DNA of 32,927 nt, from the NCBI GenBank assembly GCA_027051165.1, contig JALTZZ010000039.1, positions 35,519 to 68,445 on the forward strand, written 5' to 3'. A program made the position numbers and the translations under genes. This document shows positions 26,102 to 32,927 of this stretch, piece after piece (positions within the stretch are counted from its first letter, which is position 1; every line of letters begins with the position of its first letter). The notes beneath the pieces are model-generated. The model was not told the DNA's origin. It saw only the letters and a program-made list of their open reading frames with translations, and made no database searches. Origin of the DNA: an archaeon (GTDB lineage Archaea > Hydrothermarchaeota > Hydrothermarchaeia > JALTZZ01).

Positions 26102-27684
26102 TTGAGGAAAAAAGTATAACAAGAAGAGAATTCATGAAGTATGTTGCCGTAGGATGTGCCGTTGCTATGGGAACGTCCTTTTTGGGGTGCATGAAAAAAG
26201 AAGATGTGGTTAAGCAGGAAATTCAAAAAAATATTTATAGAGATGAGTTTATTTTGGGATATGGAAAAGATCATAAGCTTAAAGGAGGAAAATGGGGAAT
26301 AGGATTTTTCCCGAAAACTCATATACTTGAGAGGTTGGTTGAATACGATTTAAAAAGAGATGAGTATATACCCTCTCTTGCCGAGAAGTGGGTGCTTGAA
26401 AATGATGGAAAAGCTATAGTTTTTGAACTTAAAAAAGGTATAAAATTTTCGGATGGAGAGGAATTTAACGCTGAAGCCGTTAAGTTTAGTGTTGAGTGGC
26501 TCAAGCAAAACCATCCCCTCGGTAAGGAAACGTTTGAAGGTGCTGAAGTAATAGACGAACACACAGTCTTAATAAACTATAAAGAAGCAAAGTTCCTTAA
26601 TCTCGCAAAAATGGCAGAATTTCACATGGGCATAATGTCGCCGAATTCAGTATCCCCAGCGGGAGACCCTAAAGGAAAGTTTGTTTACCCAATAGGGACA
26701 GGTCCTTTTAAGGTTGTGGACTATAAGGAGGAGCAGTATGCAGTATACGAACCAAATCCGTATTGGTATGAGAGAATGGGGATAAAACCGAAGTTTAAGA
26801 GGTTTATTGTAAAGATAATAAAGGATGAAGATACAAGGGTAATGGCGCTAAGAAGCGGAGAGGTTGATGCGATTTCAGACTATTCCCATGGAGGAAGTGA
26901 CTATACTCCAAGAAATATGCTGGATGTTTTAAAAAGAGAAGGGTTCAAAGTTTACAAGAGAATAATACCTCTTACTTGGATAGTAGCCTTCAACTACGAA
27001 AAAGAACCGTTTAATGATGTCAAAATCAGGGAGATCGTTGATTTATCAGTAAATAGAGATGAAATTGTAAAAATATTTGATAATCAAGTTCTTCCAGCTA
27101 AAACATTATTTATAGAAGAAGCTCCCGGAATAAGGGAAGCAAATCGTATATATAAATATGATCCAGAGGTTGCGAGAGCACTTGCAGAGGAGCTTGGAAT
27201 TAAGGGAACAAAAGCAAGCATGATAATAGAAAGGGAGCAGGGAGATCAAATACTGGTTGGACAGCTAATACAGCAACAACTCAAAAACGTTGGTATAGAT
27301 GTAGAACTCAATGTATTGGAATCCGGAGCCTACAAGGAAAGGAGGGACTCAGGAGACTACGACATGAGAATCTACTACATAGGAGGAACAGACAGAAGAT
27401 TTTATTTGAGAATGTTCTGGAGGTTTCATCCAAAAACAAAGTGGAAAGTTTACGTAAGCGAAAGAACTGGGGAACTTTGCGATAGGATTTTAACAGAATA
27501 TGATAAAAATAAAAGAAAGCACTATTTAATAGAATTTTACAAAGCGGTTTACGAAGAGCATGGAGTAGTTCCTCTATACTTCGATATAATGACAGTAGTA
27601 GCGAGCCAGAAAGTGGATGTTGAATATGGAGAGCTGTTCAGATACGCAGAACCTATGTTCCACAGTGTTGGAGTCAGAATCTGA
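26098..27684 (+). CDS. Nickel/peptide-type ABC transporter substrate-binding lipoprotein (SBP family 5)
   Basis: The 528-residue protein belongs to the DppA/OppA/NikA family. Family signatures include LERLVEYD..IPSLAEKW (about 80-100), FELKKGIKFSDGEEFNAEAV (about 114-133) and PIGTGPFKVVDY (about 199-210). The N-terminus reads TRREFMK (8-14), a twin-arginine motif, followed by a short hydrophobic run and SFLGC (C31), so it is probably a Tat-exported lipoprotein anchored outside the membrane. The closing region RDSGDYDMRIYYIGG and VPLYFDIMTVVASQ resembles NikA, and a His-containing segment FWRFHPKTKW could matter for metal binding, but peptides or another chelate cannot be excluded. It starts inside the methyltransferase stop and is followed after 14 bases by the first permease. 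Confidence 0.87.
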   Translation: MIEEKSITRREFMKYVAVGCAVAMGTSFLGCMKKEDVVKQEIQKNIYRDEFILGYGKDHKLKGGKWGIGFFPKTHILERLVEYDLKRDEYIPSLAEKWVLENDGKAIVFELKKGIKFSDGEEFNAEAVKFSVEWLKQNHPLGKETFEGAEVIDEHTVLINYKEAKFLNLAKMAEFHMGIMSPNSVSPAGDPKGKFVYPIGTGPFKVVDYKEEQYAVYEPNPYWYERMGIKPKFKRFIVKIIKDEDTRVMALRSGEVDAISDYSHGGSDYTPRNMLDVLKREGFKVYKRIIPLTWIVAFNYEKEPFNDVKIREIVDLSVNRDEIVKIFDNQVLPAKTLFIEEAPGIREANRIYKYDPEVARALAEELGIKGTKASMIIEREQGDQILVGQLIQQQLKNVGIDVELNVLESGAYKERRDSGDYDMRIYYIGGTDRRFYLRMFWRFHPKTKWKVYVSERTGELCDRILTEYDKNKRKHYLIEFYKAVYEEHGVVPLYFDIMTVVASQKVDVEYGELFRYAEPMFHSVGVRI

Positions 27685-27698
27685 AGTTAAGGATAAGA

Positions 27699-28643
27699 AT
27701 GATAGAATACATAATTAGAAGGATAATACAAATAGTTCCAACACTTTTTGGGATTTCTTTTATATCCTTTTCTTTATTAATGCTCTTTCCCGGGGATCCT
27801 GCTGAAATTATAATTACCACGAGCTCTGGATACGAACCCGCAAAAGAGATTATCGAAGAATACAGAAGGGAGATAGGACTTGACGAACCCTTTATAGTTC
27901 AATATATAAACTGGCTTAAAAAAATTATTAGCGGAGATTTTGGTGTATCTTGGACTACGGGAGAGCCCGTATTGGATATGATAGCGGAGAGGTTTCCAGC
28001 TTCTCTTCAGCTGTTTTTCGCAACTTTCCTAATATCGGCAGTATTCTCTCTAATCCTTGGAATAATCTCAGCACTGTATAAGGATAGAGCTTTGGATAGC
28101 ATTATCAGGATATTCTCCCTTTTAGGGATAAGCATTCCGAGCTTCTGGTTAGGTTTAATTTTAATATGGATATTTTCCGTAAAACTAAGAATTTTACCAG
28201 CATTTGGCTACGGAAATATTGAGCATATAATTTTGCCGGTTTTAACATGGAGCTTTTCATTCATGGCTATCAAAACGAGATTTGTTAGAGCATCCCTCTT
28301 AAAAGAACTCTCAGAAGAATACATAATAACTGCAAGGGCGAAAGGACTGCCAGAGAAAGTTGTTATAATTAGGCATGCACTGAGAAACGCCCTAATTCCG
28401 ATAATAACGTATTTTTCTCTTTCAATGGGACATCTGATAGTAGGTTCTATAATGGTTGAATCCGTGTTCTCATGGCCCGGACTTGGTTCTCTCCTCGTAG
28501 AATCAACAATAAAAAGAGATTTTCCAGTAGTTCAGGCGTTGATACTATTTGTTGGTGTATTATTCGTAATAACGAATCTTTTAATAGACATTCTCTATGC
28601 GATAATAGATCCAAGAATAAGATATGGTGGTAAAAATGTTTAA
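27699..28643 (+). CDS. ABC transporter permease, DppB/NikB type
   Basis: The 314-residue membrane protein has the N-terminal pattern of this family (MIEYIIRRIIQIVPTLFGIS, then LLMLFPGDPAE), about six membrane helices, and the EAA loop at about 207-235 (ITARAKGLPEKVVIIRHALR, then NALIP) that docks on the ATPases. The C-terminal DPRIRYG is typical. A weak AAGGA precedes the ATG. The 3' end overlaps the next permease start. It forms the channel with the DppC-like partner. Confidence 0.93.
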   Translation: MIEYIIRRIIQIVPTLFGISFISFSLLMLFPGDPAEIIITTSSGYEPAKEIIEEYRREIGLDEPFIVQYINWLKKIISGDFGVSWTTGEPVLDMIAERFPASLQLFFATFLISAVFSLILGIISALYKDRALDSIIRIFSLLGISIPSFWLGLILIWIFSVKLRILPAFGYGNIEHIILPVLTWSFSFMAIKTRFVRASLLKELSEEYIITARAKGLPEKVVIIRHALRNALIPIITYFSLSMGHLIVGSIMVESVFSWPGLGSLLVESTIKRDFPVVQALILFVGVLFVITNLLIDILYAIIDPRIRYGGKNV

Positions 28644-29511
28644 AACGTTTAGTGAATTTTCAAAAACAAATTTCAAAAAAATTGGTGTGATATTTCTGAA
28701 TAAAACAGCTTTTATAGGATTTATAATAATATTAACTATAACACTCATGGGAATCTTGGCACCGCTTATAGCATGTGATCCTTATGAAGCAGATATAAGC
28801 GAGAGGCTGCAACCTCCCTCTTTAAAGCATCTCTTCGGAACAGATGAGCTTGGCAGAGACATTTTTGCAAGGATTGCTCATGGAGCAAAAACAACGCTCC
28901 TCTTAGCACTAACAATTTCTTTGCTCTCAATGATTATAGGAAGTATTATAGGAGCTATAAGCGGATACTATGGAGGAAAAATAGACGATCTATTGGGGAG
29001 AATCATTGACACGTTTTTAGCGATTCCTGAATTCGTTTTAAACATAGCCTTAGTTGGCGTTCTCTCCGCGGCTTATAGTGATTCCATACTAAATATTGTG
29101 GTTGCAATAGTTCTAACGAACTGGGTAACGTATGCAAGGGTAACGAGGGGTATTGTGATGTCTATTAAGGAGAGAGAATTTATATTGTGCACAAAAGCCT
29201 TAGGAGCCGGAGATTCTTGGATTTTATTTAAACACATTATTCCGAATGCAATCAGCCCCATAATCGTTTTAGCAACGCTTAATATGGGGAGCGTTGTAAT
29301 GACAGTTGCAAGTTTAGGTTTTTTAGGACTCGGAATTCAGCCTCCAACTCCAGAATGGGGGCAGATGCTAAATTCCGGTAAAAACTACATAACAACTGCT
29401 CCTTGGATAATGTTTTTTCCGGGATTTTTCATTGCAATATCAATTTTAGGTTTTAACATGCTTGGGGAGGGTTTAAGGGATGTCCTTGAAAAAAGAAATA
29501 TTAAGTATTGA
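28624..29511 (+). CDS. ABC transporter permease, DppC/NikC type
   Basis: The family N-terminus is present (FLNKTAFIGFIIILTITLMG, then HLFGTDELGRDIFARIAHGA), as is the EAA loop at about 184-213 (EFILCTKALGAGDSWILFKH, then IIPNAISP) and the usual PEWGQMLNSG motif near the C-terminus. Five to six membrane helices are visible. The better start is the ATG at 28636 with GGTGG 5 bases upstream, overlapping the previous gene by 8 bases. The 3' end overlaps the first ATPase by 32 bases. It pairs with the DppB-like subunit. Confidence 0.93.
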   Translation: MVVKMFKTFSEFSKTNFKKIGVIFLNKTAFIGFIIILTITLMGILAPLIACDPYEADISERLQPPSLKHLFGTDELGRDIFARIAHGAKTTLLLALTISLLSMIIGSIIGAISGYYGGKIDDLLGRIIDTFLAIPEFVLNIALVGVLSAAYSDSILNIVVAIVLTNWVTYARVTRGIVMSIKEREFILCTKALGAGDSWILFKHIIPNAISPIIVLATLNMGSVVMTVASLGFLGLGIQPPTPEWGQMLNSGKNYITTAPWIMFFPGFFIAISILGFNMLGEGLRDVLEKRNIKY

Positions 29512-30397
29512 AGATTTAAGAGTAGTTTTCAAAAATCCTTTTAAAAATGTTGCTGCAGTAAAAGATGTTGACCTAAAGATTTATGAAGGAGAAAAACTTG
29601 CCCTTATAGGAGAGAGCGGAAGTGGAAAATCTATTTTAGCATTATCGGTTCTTAGACTGCTCCCAAAAAATGCGGAATCGAGCGGAAAAATTATATTCAA
29701 GGGTAAAAATCTTCTTGAGCTAAATGAAAGTGAAATGAGAGAAATTAGGGGAAAACAGATAGCTCTAATACCACAGAATCAAGCATCATTAAATCCTGTC
29801 CTAACTGTAGGTTTTCAAGCCTCAGAACCTATTTTTCATCACTTTAAGGTAAATAAGAAAGTTGCATTCGATAAAATATTAAAATTATTTAAATTTTTCA
29901 AAATTCCAGAAAATAGGGCTAAGGAGTATCCGCATCAATTTAGCGGAGGCATGAGACAGAGAGTATTGGTTTCCATGGGTTTATCAACAAATCCAGATCT
30001 TATATTAGCAGATGAACCTACAAAAGGATTGGATTTTACTAAAAAGAACAAAATTATAGAAATTTTTAATAAAATCAATAAAACGTCCTTAATAATAACG
30101 CACGATCTGCATTTTGCACAAAAAATCTCTGACAGAATAGCGGTTATGTATAGGGGTGAAATCGTTGAAATATCTTCTTCAAAAGATTTCTTTTGTTCTC
30201 CTCTTCATCCATACTCCAGGGGTCTTCTGAACTCTCTACCCTCAAGGGGTTTAAAACCAATAAAAGAAGGAAGAAGAAAATATATTAAAGGATGCATATT
30301 TAGAGATAGGTGCGATTTTTCATATAAAAGATGCAGAATTAAACCTCCGCTTTTAAATGTAAATAGCAGTTTTGTAAGGTGCTGGTTGTATGATTGA
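29480..30397 (+). CDS. ABC transporter ATPase, DppD/NikD type
   Basis: All nucleotide-binding motifs are present: Walker A GESGSGKS (44-51), Q-loop Q99, signature FSGGMRQR (154-161), Walker B LILADEP (174-180) and switch H208. The C-terminal oligopeptide/nickel domain ends with CIFRDRCDFSYKRC, the Cys-rich tail usual for this subunit. At 305 residues it is close to family length. A detail: the signature-proximal D-loop reads TKGLD rather than the common TTALD, as in NikD-like proteins. It overlaps both neighbours (32 bases upstream, 8 downstream), which fits one coupled operon. Confidence 0.93.
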   Translation: MSLKKEILSIEDLRVVFKNPFKNVAAVKDVDLKIYEGEKLALIGESGSGKSILALSVLRLLPKNAESSGKIIFKGKNLLELNESEMREIRGKQIALIPQNQASLNPVLTVGFQASEPIFHHFKVNKKVAFDKILKLFKFFKIPENRAKEYPHQFSGGMRQRVLVSMGLSTNPDLILADEPTKGLDFTKKNKIIEIFNKINKTSLIITHDLHFAQKISDRIAVMYRGEIVEISSSKDFFCSPLHPYSRGLLNSLPSRGLKPIKEGRRKYIKGCIFRDRCDFSYKRCRIKPPLLNVNSSFVRCWLYD

Positions 30398-31109
30398 GGG
30401 TGTTTCATTAAGAAAAGTATTCAAAATTGGGATATTGGGGAGAAAAAAGATTGTTGCAGTGGATAACGTTAATATAAAGATAAAAGATAGGGAAACTGTA
30501 GTTCTTGTTGGAGAAAGCGGAAGTGGAAAATCAACTCTTGGAAAGCTTCTTTTAATGCTGTTAAAGCCTGATAGTGGCAGAGTATATTTTAAGGGTGTTG
30601 ATATAACAGATTTAAATCAAAGGGATCTAAAAAAATTTAGAAGAAAGATGCAACTAATTCCACAGAATCCTGAGGATGCATTAGATCCGAGGTGGAGAAT
30701 TTATGATAGTATAGCAGAACCTCTGAGGATACACAAGCTTTTTGATAAGAAAGAAGAGGAAGAAAATAGAGTTTTTGAGCTTATCGAAATGGTAAATTTG
30801 GATGATGAGCTTTTAAATAGATACCCACATGAGCTGAGCGGTGGAGAGCTTCAAAGAGTTGTTATTGCAAGAGCCTTAGCTTTAAATCCGGAATTTATAG
30901 TATGCGATGAACCTACATCAATGCTCGATGTATCAACACAGGCAAGTATTGTAAGGCTTCTTCTCAGGCTTCAGAGAAAGTTTAACTTATCATATCTATT
31001 TATAACACACGATATTGAACTTGCAAATGCAATTGCAGATAAAATTGTTGTAATGCATCGCGGTAGGATATTGTCTGAAGCTAAACATAGAAGAAAAATC
31101 ATTCTCTGA
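30390..31109 (+). CDS. ABC transporter ATPase, DppF/NikE type
   Basis: Motifs: Walker A GESGSGKST (41-49), Q92 in LIPQNPEDALDPR, signature LSGGELQR (149-156), Walker B FIVCDEP (169-175), D-loop SMLD and H207. The 239-residue length is short: the C-terminal extension with the Cys motif found in DppF proteins is absent, as in many NikE proteins. This favours a metal-type importer modestly. It is the last gene of the operon; the palindrome at 31183 follows 74 bases after the stop. Confidence 0.92.
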   Translation: MIEGVSLRKVFKIGILGRKKIVAVDNVNIKIKDRETVVLVGESGSGKSTLGKLLLMLLKPDSGRVYFKGVDITDLNQRDLKKFRRKMQLIPQNPEDALDPRWRIYDSIAEPLRIHKLFDKKEEEENRVFELIEMVNLDDELLNRYPHELSGGELQRVVIARALALNPEFIVCDEPTSMLDVSTQASIVRLLLRLQRKFNLSYLFITHDIELANAIADKIVVMHRGRILSEAKHRRKIIL

Positions 31110-31182
31110 CCATTTACTAAAATAAAGAAGCCTAATTTATCCTTTTCTAAATGCAGTGCTCAGCATGTTATAAAGTGTTATA

Positions 31183-31216
31183 AACCCCCTTGCAGAATGA
31201 GTGATGTAAAGGAGTT
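31183..31216 (+). repeat. 34-base palindromic element, copy D
   Basis: AACCCCCTTGCA (31183-31194) and TGTAAAGGAGTT (31205-31216) flank a 10-base middle, with three clashes in the arms. It matches copy A at 9065 closely, including AACCCCCTTG and ATGAGT. It also starts like the reverse complement of the IS right end (TTATAA(A)CCCC(C)TTGCAGA), so it may be a solo IS end. It lies 74 bases after the ABC operon. Confidence 0.6.
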
Positions 31217-31251
31217 AAAATGGCAAACATGTTTGGAAATATATCGGCAAG

Positions 31252-31273
31252 GTTACCAACGAGTTACCAACGA
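31252..31273 (+). repeat. Tandem 11-base direct repeat
   Basis: GTTACCAACGA occurs twice back to back. It lies 33 bases from the tRNA fragment, on its 3' side, where integrase arm sites or replication slippage could explain it. Confidence 0.7.
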
Positions 31274-31495
31274 CTTCTGAAAAAGGCAAAATTTCAGAAA
31301 AAATCGCGGGCCCGGGGGATTTGAACTCCCGACCAAGGGATTAAGAGGCTCGGATTTTCGTCCCGAAGAGTTACTAATACTATTAGGAACTTTGCCTATA
31401 AGCTTCCACTTCTGCTTTAGTTTGCCATTTTCACGAACATATCTAACCTCATAGAGATATTCTTTACCTTTGACTTTTTTCCTAACCAGAGCCAT
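31253..31495 (-). pseudogene. Integrase N-terminal-like fragment running into the att site
   Basis: Starting at the ATG 31495, the first 42 residues read MALVRKKVKGKEYLYEVRYV then RENGKLKQKWKLIGKVPN. Similar short basic beta-rich segments begin some archaeal integrases and some transposases. The frame then passes through the tRNA fragment (EPLNPLVGSSNPPGPRFF) and stops. An SSV-type integrase that carries its att site inside the gene would leave exactly such an N-terminal piece at one element border after integration. The C-terminal part is not here. The alternative is an unrelated small ORF. Function as a protein is unlikely. Confidence 0.45.
31306..31347 (-). other. tRNA-Lys(CTT) 3'-half fragment, probable integration (att) site
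   Basis: On the minus strand the sequence reads as a tRNA from the anticodon loop CTCTTAA (anticodon CTT) through TCCCT, TGGTC, the T-arm GGGAG-TTCAAAT-CCCCC and an acceptor end GGGCCCG. Upstream of the loop there is no matching anticodon stem, D-arm or 5' acceptor. This is the classic part of a tRNA copied into archaeal integrase attachment sites. The T-stem has one A-C clash and the C-run seems one base short, so the copy is probably slightly decayed and not functional as a tRNA. Confidence 0.7.
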
Positions 31496-31613
31496 GATGT
31501 AATATTAATCTTTTCGTAGTAATAAACCTTATGTAACTCTGATTACTTAAAGAAGCTTTCTTTAAATCCTAATAAAAATAATTTTTGAACTTTTATCTTT
31601 AAGATTGTTATTT

Positions 31614-32096
31614 TTAGATTTCCCCAGCTTCCCGTAGAACTTTATAAACCAAATCGTTACTTATCCAGAAACCATTTTCTCTTAGCATTTCAATGTTTTT
31701 CTTCAGGCTTTTGATTAATCCCATTTTCTTAGCTTTAAGCAGAATTCCAATGGTTCCAGCAACTTTTAATCCTAAGCTCTTTGCTATCCTTCTGACTTCA
31801 GCTTCATCCATTAAGTTAGCTTTAGTCTCAAGAGCCAAAACTATGGCTTCAGCCTCTCCATCATCTAAGAGCATTCGAAGAACTTTCTTAAAATTCTGAT
31901 CTTTGATTTCCCGAACTTCAATCCACTCTGAACTTTTTATTTCTTTTGAACCAGCTTTATTTTCGAATGTGCACTCTTCATAAACAGCTTTTGGGATAAT
32001 AATTCTGCCAAAAATTTCCTTTAACAACAATAACTTTCCAATTCTTGAAAGATGAATAAGAATTGAAGAGTTACTCACGACTAAATTCGATATCAT
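31614..32096 (-). CDS. PIN-domain toxin (DUF3368 type)
   Basis: The 160-residue protein has the PIN fold layout of DUF3368 toxins, which are predicted RNases: VVSNSSILIHLSRIGKL at the start, IPKAVYEE (E40, E41), LLDDGEAEAIVLALE (E81) and LMDEAEVRRIA (D97), then GTIGILLKAKKMG. The first acidic position is Asn (N9), a change that is common in this subfamily, so activity cannot be judged. The ATG at 32096 overlaps the upstream antitoxin by 26 bases, the usual coupling of such pairs. It lies inside the probable integrated element, where it would favour retention of that element. Confidence 0.82.
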   Translation of the reverse strand: MISNLVVSNSSILIHLSRIGKLLLLKEIFGRIIIPKAVYEECTFENKAGSKEIKSSEWIEVREIKDQNFKKVLRMLLDDGEAEAIVLALETKANLMDEAEVRRIAKSLGLKVAGTIGILLKAKKMGLIKSLKKNIEMLRENGFWISNDLVYKVLREAGEI

Positions 32097-32328
32097 CTTT
32101 TAAATCCTCTTCATAGTAGTGTCTATGAATTTTTCTTTTAGCCAATTCATCAATAAATTCTGTTTTTGAAAGTCCAGCTATTTTCCTTGCTTGACCCAAA
32201 GATAAGTAACCTTTTTGATAAAGCGTAATAGCTAATTCTGTTTTTATAACTCTTTCTAAGTCTTTTTCAGGAATTTTCATTCCCAAAATAATTTCTTCTG
32301 GGACTTCAATCTGAATAACTTTTCCCAT
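32071..32328 (-). CDS. UPF0175-type antitoxin
   Basis: The 85-residue protein carries the UPF0175 pattern: an N-terminal strand VIQIEVPEEI, a helix with ELAITLYQKGYLSLGQARKI and AGLSKTEFIDELAKRKI, ending in HRHYYEEDLKDDIEF. Members of this family pair with DUF3368 PIN proteins and bind DNA to repress their own operon. The acidic tail would neutralise the toxin. Start ATG 32328 is probably leaderless or nearly so, because the TATA box lies about 25 bases upstream. Confidence 0.85.
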   Translation of the reverse strand: MGKVIQIEVPEEIILGMKIPEKDLERVIKTELAITLYQKGYLSLGQARKIAGLSKTEFIDELAKRKIHRHYYEEDLKDDIEFSRE

Positions 32329-32342
32329 ATTTAAAGCTTAAG

Positions 32343-32358
32343 TTATAACGTTATAAAT
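32343..32358 (-). promoter_or_regulatory. Promoter/operator of the toxin-antitoxin operon
   Basis: TTATAACGTTATAA (32343-32356) is a perfect 14-base palindrome. On the minus strand it overlaps ATTTATAAC, the TATA box of the antitoxin gene. A repressor bound here would block promoter binding, as expected for autoregulation. Confidence 0.6.
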
Positions 32359-32489
32359 GTTTAGATTATTAACCAGCAGCTTTTAGTAACATTATAATAA
32401 GATATAATCCTTCGATTTAATCTCTTTTTTTAGCTCCTTAATAACAGTCTTCATAAAAGTTCTAATGAACAACTTTGTGCATTTGTATT
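32359..32489. other. Intergenic region between divergent promoters
   Basis: About 130 AT-rich bases with no ORF or clear repeat. Only the two flanking palindromes stand out. Confidence 0.5.
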
Positions 32490-32519
32490 CTCACAGCTGT
32501 GAGGAAATGAATTTATAAG
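32490..32519 (+). promoter_or_regulatory. Operator-like palindrome and TATA box of the winged-helix gene
   Basis: CTCACAGCTGTGAG (32490-32503) is a perfect 14-base palindrome followed after 8 bases by TTTATAAG (32512-32519). This is where a regulator acting on archaeal promoters would bind. The downstream gene is itself a winged-helix protein, so autoregulation is plausible. Confidence 0.55.
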
Positions 32520-32533
32520 CTGCAAAGATAGGC

Positions 32534-32927
32534 ATGAGGAGAGGTGAAGAGAAAGGTGATGAGAGGTTAGTTAACAATCATCAGCATACCATTATAGTAA
32601 CAGAGAACGTGGCAAAGGTCATCAAGTTTCTCTCTGAGAATCCATACACTACCCATAGAAGAATATCAGAGATAACTGGTATAAAGAGATCAACAGTAAC
32701 AAAGATTATAAATAGGCTCGAAAGAGCTGGCTTATTACGTAGAGAGATGCTATCACCTACGGGATTTAGATTCAGAGGCGGCTACAGATACATAGTAGAT
32801 CCAAGGTTACTCGAGGTCGTGGAGAAACGTAGAGGTTTGTCGAGGTTCACCTGCATAGTGGACAGAGAAAGCGGCGAAATTAAAGTATTATCCAGAGCTG
32901 ATGCCAGAAAAATTAAAAAGGCAAAGA
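32534..32927 (+). CDS. Winged-helix (MarR-like) DNA-binding protein, runs off the window end
   Basis: From the ATG at 32534 the frame is open for 131 codons to the last base, so the 3' end is missing. Residues about 24-70 form a winged helix (VAKVIKFLSENPYTTHRRIS, EITGIKRSTVTKIINRLERA, GLLRRE), a wing follows, and the basic stretch after it (PRLLEVVEKRRGLSRFTCIV) is of unknown function. TATA box TTTATAAG lies only 15-22 bases before the ATG, so the transcript may start at or inside the first codons and the true start could be later, such as the GTG at 32609. It is divergent from the toxin-antitoxin pair and probably part of the integrated element. Confidence 0.72.
   Translation, partial: MRRGEEKGDERLVNNHQHTIIVTENVAKVIKFLSENPYTTHRRISEITGIKRSTVTKIINRLERAGLLRREMLSPTGFRFRGGYRYIVDPRLLEVVEKRRGLSRFTCIVDRESGEIKVLSRADARKIKKAK

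Noticed and set aside
31306-31380. Functional tRNA gene
   Set aside because: D-arm, 5' acceptor and anticodon stem are missing, so this is only a 3'-half fragment.
31548-31565. TTAAAGAA-GCT-TTCTTTAA inverted repeat downstream of the PIN gene
   Set aside because: An 8-bp AT-rich repeat in AT-rich DNA; could aid termination but is too weak to call.
1-32927. CRISPR array
   Set aside because: No series of direct repeats with regular spacers was seen; the only tandem repeat is 2 x 11 bases at 31252.

Overview
The window looks archaeal, most likely euryarchaeal and close to the Archaeoglobales or methanogens. The signs are an archaeal Ogg2-type 8-oxoguanine glycosylase, a DUF98 chorismate-lyase-like gene (a family tied to methanopterin synthesis), PGF-pre-PGF and CARDB-type surface proteins, TTTATA-like promoters 20-30 bases before starts, and an archaeal tyrosine integrase. 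The lineage is an inference from gene content; no rRNA gene or intact tRNA gene is present.

Layout. 1-1700 is decayed mobile DNA: a tyrosine-integrase pseudogene (minus) that has lost two catalytic residues, and a broken winged-helix regulator (plus). 1700-9005 holds a TATA box, a 29-bp leader hairpin, a 68-residue truncated secreted ORF and a 2311-residue surface protein with three parallel-beta-helix (NosD-like) blocks, Ig-like spacers and a C-terminal cell-wall-binding-2-type domain. 9065-10241 is a degenerate IS4-like insertion sequence. 10254-11379 is a minus-strand two-gene operon (DUF98 then ogg). 11476-11960 is a second, IS5-like transposase relic. 12124-25143 is one transcription unit: TATA box, a 34-bp leader hairpin, and a 4288-residue surface protein. 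25328-31109 is a tightly packed operon of a SAM methyltransferase and a complete nickel/peptide-type ABC importer. From about 31300 to the right end there is a tRNA-Lys 3'-half fragment (probable att site), an integrase-N-terminus-like ORF, a UPF0175/PIN toxin-antitoxin pair and a divergent winged-helix regulator that runs off the window; this looks like the edge of an integrated element continuing to the right.

How the parts fit. The two giant secreted proteins dominate the window and probably act on the cell surface in adhesion or matrix contacts. The promoter upstream of each large surface gene is followed by a very long leader hairpin ending 4-6 bases before a GGAGGT ribosome binding site. 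The hairpins share no sequence, and most imperfect pairs are G-U wobbles in the plus-strand RNA. This is the most interesting undescribed signal I found. A second recurring element, a ~34-base palindrome of the form AACCCCCTTG-N14-CAAGGAGGTT, lies just after the stop of each long plus-strand gene or operon, and a related hairpin lies at the insertion sequence end.

All reading was by eye. Family names come from motif recognition and none was checked by a database search.
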